This document shows positions 21,694 through 29,520 of a DNA stretch of 29,874 nucleotides, piece after piece. A program made the position numbers and the translations under genes. Position 1 is the stretch's first letter. Each line of letters begins with the position of its first letter. Under the pieces are notes generated by a model. That model saw nothing but the letters and a program-made list of their open reading frames with translations. It ran no database searches and was not told the DNA's origin. The stretch spans positions 1-29,874 of the forward strand of contig JBBIMP010000054.1 of assembly GCA_037444305.1 (NCBI GenBank). Direction: 5' to 3'. This DNA is from JBBIMP01 sp037444305 (lineage in GTDB: Bacteria; Acidobacteriota; UBA6911).

Positions 21694-23043
21694 TCACTTC
21701 TCCGAAATGCAGTAGAGGTGGGTCTGGCTGCGGAGAAAGATCTCCCCTCCTGCGATGGCCGGCGTGGCAATGAAAACCTGGCCGGGCATCGTGTTGGTCG
21801 CCAGGACCTCGAAGGTTTCTCCCATGCGCAGGACGACGACGTCCTCGTTTTCGCTGGCCAGGTACAGCTTCCCGTTCGCCCCGACGGGGGACGACTTGAA
21901 ATTGTAGGCCTTCGGCAGCCGGCTCTGGTGATAGTAGGGTTCGCCGGTGCGCGCGTTGTAGCAGCTGATAAGTCCGTTGTCGGTCAGGACATAGAGTTTG
22001 TTGTCGTGCAGGACGGGCGAAGGGGTGTAGGAGTTGCCCCGGGTCTGGCTCCAGACGATTGCGTCCGTGCCCGTGAGGTCCCCTTCCCGGCCGAGGCGGA
22101 TGGCCATCAGGTTGGGGTTCCGATGCCCGCTCATGACGAAGAGAATGTCGTCCAGGATGACGGGCTGGGGGATGACGTTGGATCCCAGCCCGGCGCACTC
22201 CCAAATCAGGCCTCCGGTTGCGAAATCGTAGGAGCGGACCTTTTGCGTCGCGCTGACGACGATCTGCTTTTTCCCTTTGTGCTCGAACACGAATGGCGGG
22301 GCCCAACTGGTGCCCTCGTCCCGGTCCACCTTCCATATCTCCTTGCCGGAGGCCGCGTCGAGCGTCACCAGGAAGGAATCTCCCTGGTGATCGAAATTCA
22401 GGATAAGCCGGCTTTCGTGCAGGACCGGCGCGGTCCCCTCTCCGAATGCCATATGGATGCGCATCTGAACGCCGAAGTCTTTTTCCCACAGAAGGTTGCC
22501 GTCCAAGTCGTAGGTGTAGATGCCGCGGGACCCGAAGAAAGCATAGACCCGCTTGCCATCGGTTACCGGCGAATTGGAGGCGAAGCTGCCGTAGGTGCGG
22601 TGATATCCCTCATGGGGCGCGGCCACCTTGGCGGTCTTCTGCCAGAGGATCTTCCCGGTCTTGCGGTCCAGGCAGAGGACGTCGAATTTGTGTTCGGGCT
22701 GCGGGCCGCTGGCGCCGCCAGGGCCGCGGCGCTCTCCCTGCGGGGCCGCTGCAGGCTCGGTCCTGGCGGGCGGCGCAGTGGGAATCGCCGTGGTCAGAAA
22801 GATCCTGTCCCCCCAGATCACAGGACTGGAGTGGCCCTTGCCTGGAATCGCAGTCTTCCACCGCAGGTTCTCAGTGTCGCTCCATTTCAGCGGAGCATCT
22901 CCGACAGCCATCCCGTTGGCGCCCAGGCCTCGCCAGTAAGCCCATGATCCTTCATCCGAGGCGAAGGCTGTGACGAGGAGGCACAACAGCAGGAGTGAAG
23001 CGAGTACGATGACCGGCGTGCGGCGTGTGACAGCAGACCTCAT
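21694..23043 (-). CDS. Exported PQQ-like beta-propeller repeat protein (copy 6 of 6)
   Basis: A 449-aa predicted exported propeller. Signal peptide VIVLASLLLLCLLVTAFA, mature start SDEGSWAYWRGLGANG. Early blades carry WKTAIPGKGHSSPVIWGD, very like copy 1 (154-1524), and the C-terminal part shares GDIFVV/DVVVL and FEVLATNTM elements, so copies 1 and 6 are the closest pair in the window. A Gly/Pro/Ala-rich insertion (around TEPAAAPQGERRGPGG) lies between early blades. The ATG at 23043 has AGGAG at 7 nt. It lies 192 bp upstream of the electron-transfer cluster and 210 bp downstream of the ammonia-lyase gene, so operon membership is uncertain. Confidence 0.85.
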   Translation of the reverse strand: MRSAVTRRTPVIVLASLLLLCLLVTAFASDEGSWAYWRGLGANGMAVGDAPLKWSDTENLRWKTAIPGKGHSSPVIWGDRIFLTTAIPTAPPARTEPAAAPQGERRGPGGASGPQPEHKFDVLCLDRKTGKILWQKTAKVAAPHEGYHRTYGSFASNSPVTDGKRVYAFFGSRGIYTYDLDGNLLWEKDFGVQMRIHMAFGEGTAPVLHESRLILNFDHQGDSFLVTLDAASGKEIWKVDRDEGTSWAPPFVFEHKGKKQIVVSATQKVRSYDFATGGLIWECAGLGSNVIPQPVILDDILFVMSGHRNPNLMAIRLGREGDLTGTDAIVWSQTRGNSYTPSPVLHDNKLYVLTDNGLISCYNARTGEPYYHQSRLPKAYNFKSSPVGANGKLYLASENEDVVVLRMGETFEVLATNTMPGQVFIATPAIAGGEIFLRSQTHLYCISEK

Positions 23044-23253
23044 GAAACGGCTCCTGTTCCCGGGGAAAAGCTTCCCGATCAACAGGAAGCGGAGTCTGAA
23101 GGATGCCGCGACCGTAGTTCCCCGAATCGCCACGGCTCGGCATGACCGCCTTTCTGGTAAATACGTAGCAGCCGGCAGTTTGTTATCTGGAAATGGCATT
23201 GGCGAGCAAGACCCGCGGCGAGCAATCGTGGGTTCGCAATACCCCGAATGGCT

Positions 23254-24831
23254 CTACTTCCGGAACAGTTCTGGCTGAGGAACCGCTCCGGTCGCTGCCG
23301 GGATGGCCGGTTCCAGGGAACCCGTTATCTTTTCGACTTCTTCCAGAATCTCGCAGGATCGGACCAGTTGCCGCATCGTGTTGTGGTCGGTGTACAGCGG
23401 GCGGTCCTCATCGAGATGCTCTACGTACTTGCGGATCACATTGCGCGCCGTTTCCACGCCCGTTCCCGGTTTGAACTCGCGGAAATCCAGCGCCTGCGCG
23501 GCCGCCATGAACTCAATCCCAAGCACGCCGTAGGCGTTGTCGAGGATCTGATTGTTTTTGAGGGCGGTGTTCATTCCCATCGAGACAAAGTCCTCCTGGT
23601 CCGCCGCCGCCGGAATGGAAGCAGCAGCGGCCGGCGCCGACAGGATACGCTGCTCAACGATGAGCGTGTCCGCCGTGTACTGGCTGAGCATCATGCCGGA
23701 GAACATGCCCGCCCCCCGGGTGAGGAACGGCGGCAGGCCCGCGCTCAGGGCCGGATTGGTGAGCCGGTTAAGGCGGCGCTCCGACAGCACGCAGACCATT
23801 GTCACCGCTGCCCCGACGATTTCCATGGGAAGCGACACGGGTGAGGCCTGGAAATTGGCGCCTGTGAGCGTCAACTCCTCGTCAGGCAGGAAGATGGGGT
23901 TGTCGGCCACGGCGTTGAGTTCGATCTCGACCTGCTTCTTCGCAAAGGCGACGGAGTCGTGGGCGGCCCCGATCACCTGCGGGGAAGACCTCATCGAGTA
24001 GGCATCCTGGACCTTGGTTTTGATCTTCCCCGACAGGAGATCGCTCCCGTGGATGCACTTCATGATGGCCTCAGCGGCACGCACGGCGCCGGGGAAGCCG
24101 CGCAGCCGGTGCAGCCGGATATCATAAGGTTTCAGGTTCGCGTAAAGCGCCTCCAGCGTCATGGCGCAGGCAATCTCGGCCTGCTTCAGCCACCGGTTGA
24201 TGTCGTAAAGTTGCAGGGCGCTGATAGCGGTGATGAGATTGGCGCCGTTGATGGCGGCGAGCCCGTCGCGAGCCTGCAGGCCCGGAACGGCGATGCCTGC
24301 GCGCTCCATCGCCTCCCGACCGGGCAGGCGTTCCCCCCCGTAAAAAGCTTCTCCTTCGCCCATCAACAGCAGGGCTATCTGCGCCATCGGCGCCAGATCA
24401 CCGCAGGCGCCCACCGATCCCTTTTCGCATACCACCGGCGTTACTCCCTTGTTCAACATGTCCATATAGGCAAGGGGGATCTCGGGGCGGCAGCCGGAGT
24501 GCCCGCGGGCGTGGACGTTGATCCGGCTCGCCATTGCGGCCCGAACGTGCTCCACGGGCGCCGGATCTCCGATGCCCGCGGCATGATTGTAAATCAGGTA
24601 TCTCTGGAATTGACCGACCTGTTCATCATCCAGCACGACTTCGGAAAATTCTCCGATGCCGGTATTCACTCCGTACATGATCTCGCGTGCCTGAATCTTC
24701 CGTTCCAGCATCGAGCGGCACGCAGCAATACGCTGCAGGGCCCTGGGATCCAGGCGGACCTGCTCGCCTTCTCGCGCGATGCGGACGATCTGCTCGATCG
24801 TCAAGGACGTTCCATCCAGAGTGATGGTCAT
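23254..24831 (-). CDS. HAL/PAL/TAL-family aromatic amino acid ammonia-lyase with an Ala-Cys-Gly MIO triad
   Basis: A 525-aa cytoplasmic lyase of the histidine/phenylalanine/tyrosine ammonia-lyase family, which removes ammonia by means of the self-made MIO electrophile. Key residues: Y53 (YGVNTGIG), H83 (NHAAGIGDP), N195 (INGAN), the Y-S-M-R segment at 278-281, and E393 (VEQR). Numbering matches Pseudomonas putida HAL through residue 195. The triad that forms MIO is A142-C143-G144 (GSVGACGDLAP) rather than Ala-Ser-Gly. Other differences from HAL are GANFQASP where GNFH is usual and QEDFVSM where QEDHVSM is usual, so the substrate may not be histidine. No hutU, hutI or hutG is nearby. The ATG at 24831 has GAGG about 10 nt upstream. 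A GntR-family regulator is encoded upstream on the same strand. Confidence 0.88.
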   Translation of the reverse strand: MTITLDGTSLTIEQIVRIAREGEQVRLDPRALQRIAACRSMLERKIQAREIMYGVNTGIGEFSEVVLDDEQVGQFQRYLIYNHAAGIGDPAPVEHVRAAMASRINVHARGHSGCRPEIPLAYMDMLNKGVTPVVCEKGSVGACGDLAPMAQIALLLMGEGEAFYGGERLPGREAMERAGIAVPGLQARDGLAAINGANLITAISALQLYDINRWLKQAEIACAMTLEALYANLKPYDIRLHRLRGFPGAVRAAEAIMKCIHGSDLLSGKIKTKVQDAYSMRSSPQVIGAAHDSVAFAKKQVEIELNAVADNPIFLPDEELTLTGANFQASPVSLPMEIVGAAVTMVCVLSERRLNRLTNPALSAGLPPFLTRGAGMFSGMMLSQYTADTLIVEQRILSAPAAAASIPAAADQEDFVSMGMNTALKNNQILDNAYGVLGIEFMAAAQALDFREFKPGTGVETARNVIRKYVEHLDEDRPLYTDHNTMRQLVRSCEILEEVEKITGSLEPAIPAATGAVPQPELFRK

Positions 24832-25151
24832 AGCCGAATGCCTCTATGGGGCGCGGTGCTTTCCGGTCTCGTTGCCCAATGCTCTCCCGCCGGCAGGACC
24901 GGCGAACCGGCAACTCCGGCCGGCGGTTCTCCGGCGACATGAGCAGAACCGCCGACAGCGAGAGTATACCACCGCTACAGGGAGATATTTCATCGAAATT
25001 TTCAGGCTCGCCGGCAAAAGTCGCGCGGCCTCCTTCTTCGCCTCCGCATTCACGCGGCTTCAGCCGGGAAAACGGTGTTCTCGGATGCCTGACAAGGAGA
25101 GCGCCGCCGGGTCCTGGATTGCGGTCCGGCAGGGCGGAAGGCTGAAAACCG
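24832..25151. other. Intergenic region before the ammonia-lyase gene
   Basis: A 320-bp stretch without a credible gene: open frames here have unnatural Arg/Pro/Ser-rich composition. It probably holds the lyase promoter. On the minus strand TATACT at 24963-24968 is a good -10 match, about 130 bp before the lyase start, but no convincing -35 lies at 16-18 bp. I see no clear operator palindrome, although the GntR regulator upstream is an obvious candidate to bind here. Confidence 0.35.
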
Positions 25152-25865
25152 TTATACGCCGATGGGGATTTCGCGCAGGGCTGTGTTTGTGATCAAGCTG
25201 TCGATGACCATTTGCCTGGTTGCTCTTACATGTTCCTCCATGATCTGGCGGGCTGAATTGGCATCCCTGTTGGCAATAGCCTCAAGAAGCCGCTGATGTT
25301 CGCCCACGGTCTGTTCACTCTGCGGATGCGAGAGCATGCCGAAGTTGATCAGGCGTTCGCTTTCCGACAGCAGCTGGGCCAGCAGTTTGACAATGCGACG
25401 GTTTCCGGAAAGCTGTGCGATGTGCGTGTGAAGTTCGGTGTTTGCGCGCAGAAACTTCCTCACGGAATCCTGGCTGCCGTCGTAATAGCCGACCTGGCTC
25501 AACTTTTCCAGGCGCACCAGGGAAGGCGTGGGGGAGCTTCTGGCAGCCGTCGTGGCCGTTGCCGGTTCGATCAGCAACCGCAGCTCAAAGAGCTCTTGCA
25601 CATCCCGCAGGGTTATCGGGGCGACGGCATACCCGTGACGGGGCGTGACGTGGACCAGGCCTTCCAAAACCAGTTGGCGCAGGGCTTCCCTCGCGGGCGT
25701 CTCCCCCACTCGAAGCTCCTTCGCGACTGAGGCTTCTGTCACGCGCTGCCCCGGCACCAGGCGGCACTCGACAATTGCGAGCCGGAGCCGCTGATAGGCC
25801 TTTTCCGCGATGGATCGCTTCCCGTCCCTTTCGCGAACAGCTTTATCGGCGGTCATCTTTTCCAT
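25152..25865 (-). CDS. GntR-family transcriptional regulator, FadR/FCD subfamily
   Basis: A 237-aa regulator. The N-terminal winged helix-turn-helix spans about residues 15-80 (AYQRLRLAIVECRLVPGQRV, then ELRVGETPAREALRQLVLEG), the classic GntR signature. The C-terminal all-helical FCD domain (about 90-220) includes ELRLLIEPATA and the His residues in ELHTHIAQLSGN, GEHQRLLEAI and EEHVRATRQ, which in this family bind a metal and the effector, usually an organic acid or amino-acid derivative. I use the ATG at 25865; a GTG 72 bases upstream is possible. The gene lies 320 bp upstream of the ammonia-lyase gene on the same strand, so local control of that gene is a fair inference. Confidence 0.87.
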   Translation of the reverse strand: MEKMTADKAVRERDGKRSIAEKAYQRLRLAIVECRLVPGQRVTEASVAKELRVGETPAREALRQLVLEGLVHVTPRHGYAVAPITLRDVQELFELRLLIEPATATTAARSSPTPSLVRLEKLSQVGYYDGSQDSVRKFLRANTELHTHIAQLSGNRRIVKLLAQLLSESERLINFGMLSHPQSEQTVGEHQRLLEAIANRDANSARQIMEEHVRATRQMVIDSLITNTALREIPIGV

Positions 25866-26285
25866 AGCTTCCCGATCGTATTCCCCGGTAATCTTAGCAC
25901 CGTTTGGAAATAGCCGCACAAAAAGTTGACACTTCACCTGATGCTGTCTGGTATTCTACTCATTCGCGGAGATGTTTCAGTTGGCAGGCATGGGATTTGT
26001 GCCGGTCCGGGTATGGCTGCGATCCGATAGGGTGCGCTCATCGCTCACGGCACATGATGACCGGCCGGATTTCACCCCGGTTTCCCGGTGGAGCACTGCC
26101 GTTAAGGACGGAGCACGCTGCCCATGAGCAGCGCCGGGATTGTCTCCGTATGCACTTCGCGGCCTTATGCATGGAGTCGGTGTGTGATGTGAGGGCTCGC
26201 AGGAATCTGCCGTATCGAGAAGGTCGCCGGCGGTTATGGTGATGAGCCGCGGCCGGGCAGGGCTTGCTGGGAGCCCTTGGCGGAG
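25866..26285. other. Gene-free stretch between the regulator and the decayed genes
   Basis: About 420 bp without a gene I can support. A TTGACA lies at 25926-25931 on the plus strand, with an extended -10-like TGGTATTCT after it (spacing 20 bp, too long for a strong promoter), which would read toward the decayed plus-strand genes. The remainder, 25980-26285, codes for nothing recognisable in any frame. Confidence 0.35.
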
Positions 26286-26546
26286 GGCACCTTGACGCCG
26301 ATTCGAACAGAGCCCCACTGCACTGACCGGAATCGCGCGTTGCAGCTCACCAACGACCTGACAGGAAGCGTTGGGCTTATCCGTCAGGTGTATAACGCCA
26401 ATTCGAAGACGGCCTAAACTCCCTTCGAGGTCCCATACCGTCGCTTCAGGGCGAAGGAATGGAGCTTTTTCTTCCAGGACACCTACAAGATGAGGCCCAA
26501 TCTCACGCTGAACCTCGGATTGCGGTATGAACTCATGCGCGCTCTC
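26286..26546 (+). pseudogene. Fragment of a TonB-dependent receptor
   Basis: A plus-strand remnant of the large TonB-dependent receptors common in Acidobacteriota. In one frame it reads DRNRALQLTNDLTGSV, then LIRQVYNANSKTA, a stop codon (TAA at 26415-26417), and after the stop, in the same frame, RAKEWSFFFQDTYKM and RPNLTLNLGLRYEL. The latter is the hallmark strand pair (FFxQDxxKxxPNLTLNLGLRYE). No start, plug domain or C-terminal barrel is present, and homology ends soon after the Leu-Arg-Tyr-Glu motif. It is therefore a decayed internal fragment. A full-length receptor would be some 1000 residues. Confidence 0.75.
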
Positions 26547-26695
26547 CGTTTCCTCGCTCCGCGGCCCGTTTTATGGGCAGTTGACGTTCACATGCTTCTC
26601 GCAACAGGCAATGAGATGCAGATACACGTCCAGCATTTGCTCCTCCCCGCCAATGTCACTATCCCGGTCTTGAGGACAGGCAAGGAAGGTGTGTA
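26547..26695. other. Unassigned segment after the receptor fragment
   Basis: About 150 bp that lost similarity to the receptor. The frame stays open to a stop at 26694-26696, but the residues are not recognised. Its end contains AAGGAAGG, which is the probable ribosome binding site of the next, frameshifted gene. Confidence 0.3.
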
Positions 26696-27983
26696 ATGCG
26701 AAGAACCGCGATGACCGCTCTCTTCTGTCTCCTGACCCTCACGCTGACGAGCGGTGCGCAGACGAAGCCGCCGGCGACCTTTCGCTTGGCAGAATACAGA
26801 ACGCAGCCATATGCCGGCGATGATCATCAATGCCGAAGGCAAGACCGGCAATGGCGTGCAGCTGTTCGATGCGGAAACAAACGTGCTGCGCGTGCTCGAC
26901 TCATCCCCTTCGATTTACACGGACCTTTCATGGCGGAAGGATTCCGCCGACCTCGCCACGCTCCGCGCCAAGACCAACGAGCGCAAGGAGGGGTCGACCT
27001 ATGCTGTGCTGGCTTGGACCGGCCTCGGCCAAAGCGAACGACAGCGTACATACGACCCCACGGCCGATTCCACGTTCCCCACTGGAATGCGGACCGTCTC
27101 GTTCCGCCGGCTTTCGTGGTCGGACGACGGCGCTGAACTGGTCCGCTCGCTGGCGCTGGTCGCCGAGCGCACAACCGCGAGTGGTACACCGTTGAAGAGG
27201 CCGCGGATCGGGCTGTACCAGCCGTGGAGCGGGAGTATGGATGAAGGCTGGACGCGCTGGCTGCTCGAGCAGTACGGCTTCGAGTTTTTAAGCGTGCATC
27301 CGGAGGACTTTCGTTCGCCTCTCCGGGACAAGGTGGACGTGCTGATCCTTGCCGAGGATGCCAGGATCCCCGTAGAAGGCGGAGAGACCCAAGGCCCGGG
27401 TGGTAGAGGCGCCGGGACGCCTCCGGGTGGAGGTCGCGCGAGCGGGGCCGGCCGGGTAGCGCGCCCGGAGTATGCCTACACCCTGAGTCAGGGCGACCTG
27501 CAGGGATTCGAGGCGTTCGTTCGAGGCGGCGGCACCGTCGTTTGCTTCAATTCAGCCACCCGCTTTGCCATTCAGCAGTTCAAGCTGCCGGTCAAGAACG
27601 TCGTGGAGGGTTTGAAACCGGAAGAGTTCTTCGTGCGCGGCTCGATTATCGAGGTGAAGGTGGATCGTACGCATCCGGTGATGGCAGGTATGCCGGAGAG
27701 GGCGGCCGTGTTTGTCGACGGCAGCCCGGTCTTCGAAATGCTTGAGGGTTTCAAGGGAACGGTGCTGGCCAGGTATCAGGAATCGAGCTCGCCGCTCTTA
27801 TCAGGGTATCTGATCGGTGAGAAGTATCTCCAGGGAAAGGCCGCCGCGCTCGACGTTGAGGTTGATGAGGGGCGCGTCGTGCTGCTCGGTTTCCGCCCTC
27901 AGTGGCGCGCCCAGTCGTTCGGGACATTCAGGGTTGTGTTCAATGCGGCCATCTCCGGGAGCTCCGGCACGCCCGCCCCTTGA
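26696..27983 (+). pseudogene. Frameshifted peptidase-associated protein (WD40-like part plus carboxypeptidase-type C-terminal domain)
   Basis: A good signal peptide begins at 26696 (RTAMTALFCLLTLTLTSGAQ) after a GGAAGG ribosome binding site, but its frame runs off into nonsense near 26815. The rest lies in another frame, from about MIINAEGKTGNGVQLFD (26817) to the stop at 27983. That part has WD40-like segments (RVLDSS, LSWRKDSADLATL, LSWSDDGAEL) resembling S9-peptidase propellers, then IGLYQPWSGSMDEGWTRWLL, a Gly-rich loop, and a domain ending LLGFRPQWRAQSFGTFR, as at the C-terminus of acidobacterial M14-type carboxypeptidases. No catalytic peptidase domain is visible, and the junction between the two parts looks abrupt, so an internal deletion is likely in addition to the frameshift. 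A sequencing error could explain the frameshift alone. Confidence 0.65.
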
Positions 27984-28217
27984 ACATTCTGTTGCCGGAG
28001 GAGAGGTCCCGCCATGGCCGCTCGTCCCGACCTCCGGCACGGTGTTTCTGCGAAAGGGGACAACCTTGGACGATAGCTGCAAGCATCGGCGGATGTGTTT
28101 GTCCCCGCCGGCGCCTCAGGATTTCTGGAAGAGCGGGGTGCGGGAAGCACATATCGGCTGCGGTCTCCCGGCAAGCGCCGAAGCGGCTTGGTGTGCTGCG
28201 GCGGCAGATCTTGTGTT

Positions 28218-29031
28218 ATGTTACCTGGTGCGATGATGGCGATATTTTTGCTCTGCCTGTCTCTGTTTTCACCAGCTTTCGTCTGCGCGGCAGTGCCACT
28301 GCAGGAAGATATGAAGGGGTACTATCGCCGATGGCTGGAGCAAGACGCCGTCTACATCATCTCGGATGCGGAACGGGCGGTCTTCCTGAAGCTGACCACC
28401 GACGAAGAGCGCGACCGGTTCATCGAGCAATTCTGGCTGCGACGAGATCCGGATCCGAACACTCTGGAAAACGAGTTCAAGGAAGAGCACTATCGCCGCC
28501 TCCAATATGCGAATGATCGTTTCGCGGCCGGAGTCCCTGGCTGGAAGACCGATCGCGGGCGCGTCTACATCGTCTTTGGGAAACCTGACGAAATCGAGAG
28601 CTATCCGGCAGGCGGATCTTACGAGCGCAAGCCGCACGAGGGTGGCGGCCGGACTTCAGTCTACCCCTTTGAAATCCGGCGCTACCGCTACATTGAGGGT
28701 GTCGGCGACGACATCGAACTGGAGTTCGTAAACGATGCGGGGGGCAACCTCTATAGACTCACAATGGACCCGCAGGCCAAAGACGAATTCCTGCACGTTC
28801 CCGGCATGGGCCTGACTCATGCCGAGATGTTCGATCCCAAATTCGAGGGCAGGAAGTCCTTCGACCGCGTCCACGGCATCCGCGAGTCGGGGCTGGCTGA
28901 AAACCAGGGTATCTCCTTCGAGCGCGCCAAGGACAACCCTTCCCAAGGGAAAGCATGATCTGGTCATGGTCATAACAGACACTCTCGGGGGACAAAGCGC
29001 CACGGCTAGAACCACCTTCGAAATCCGCTGA
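28218..29031 (+). pseudogene. GWxTD-domain protein, broken near its 3' end
   Basis: The N-terminal part is a normal GWxTD domain of the type found in Acidobacteriota and Bacteroidota: hydrophobic leader (AIFLLCLSLFSPAFVCAA), YYRRWLEQDAVYIISD, RFIEQFWLRRDPDP, and the name-giving GWKTDRGRVYIVFGKPDE. The open frame stops at 28956-28958. Directly past this, in another frame, PKGKHDLVMVITDTLGG and ARTTFEIR (to a stop at 29029-29031) looks like the last strands of such a protein. Full-length relatives have several hundred more residues, so the middle seems deleted and the frames are out of register. The start is uncertain: ATG at 28218, 28233 or 28236; none has a good ribosome binding site. Function of the family is not settled. 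Confidence 0.65.
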
Positions 29032-29052
29032 ATGCAGCTCGGGGCCTCCCGC

Positions 29053-29520
29053 TCAGATCCTGGCGAGGAGCACCACGTAGTTTTTGTTGTACTTTTTGGC
29101 GCACTTGGGACACGTCGTGTAATAAAAGCACAGCTTCCTGATCTCCTTCCCCTTCGAACCGACGTGCGCCTTCATCTCCCTGGCCCACGCCCCGATGTTG
29201 CGGTATGGCCCTTCAAACACCCGGCTGAGGAAAGTGCCGGAAATGGACGTTGTGCGGACGTCAGGTACGTCCCTGGTGATGTCCAGGTAGACGTTCGTGC
29301 TCCACAGAGAGGCCTCGTCCGACAGGGTGATCATGCATTCCGGTTTGGCGTTGGTCGCTTCGATCAGCGAGACATTCTTCTTCATCACGGACCCGAAGTT
29401 CAGGGGGATGTGAAAAAAGCTTCTCACCCGGGCCGCCACGAATTTCTTGTTCTCCCAGGTTATTTCCTTGTCGTCCCACGGATCCGGGTCGAATCTCGAA
29501 CAGCAGATTTCGTTGCTCAT
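29053..29520 (-). CDS. Small conserved protein with N-terminal Cys-Cys and C-terminal CPxCAKxY motif
   Basis: A 155-aa soluble protein. It starts MSNEICCSRFDPDPWDDKE and ends TCPKCAKKYNKNYVVLLARI. I recognise the overall pattern (CCxxFxPxxWD at the start, FEGPY in the middle, CPKCAKKY at the end) as a conserved family often annotated only as hypothetical protein or hydrolase; no biochemical function is established to my knowledge. The paired cysteines could bind a metal. The start at 29520 is very well supported by AAGGAGGAG about 5 nt upstream; the frame is open further upstream without sense. It is convergent with the broken GWxTD gene. Confidence 0.75.
   Translation of the reverse strand: MSNEICCSRFDPDPWDDKEITWENKKFVAARVRSFFHIPLNFGSVMKKNVSLIEATNAKPECMITLSDEASLWSTNVYLDITRDVPDVRTTSISGTFLSRVFEGPYRNIGAWAREMKAHVGSKGKEIRKLCFYYTTCPKCAKKYNKNYVVLLARI

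Noticed and set aside
25926..25957. TTGACA with TATTCT as a strong plus-strand promoter
   Set aside because: The spacing is 20 bp and the downstream genes are decayed, so it is only mentioned in the region description.
26020..26110. Possible insertion-sequence remnant with repeated CCGG-rich words
   Set aside because: No terminal inverted repeats, target duplication or transposase reading frame could be seen.
28930..28960. Programmed ribosomal frameshift in the GWxTD gene
   Set aside because: No clear slippery heptamer or downstream stem-loop was seen, and the product would lack most of the family's length; deletion plus frame loss is simpler.
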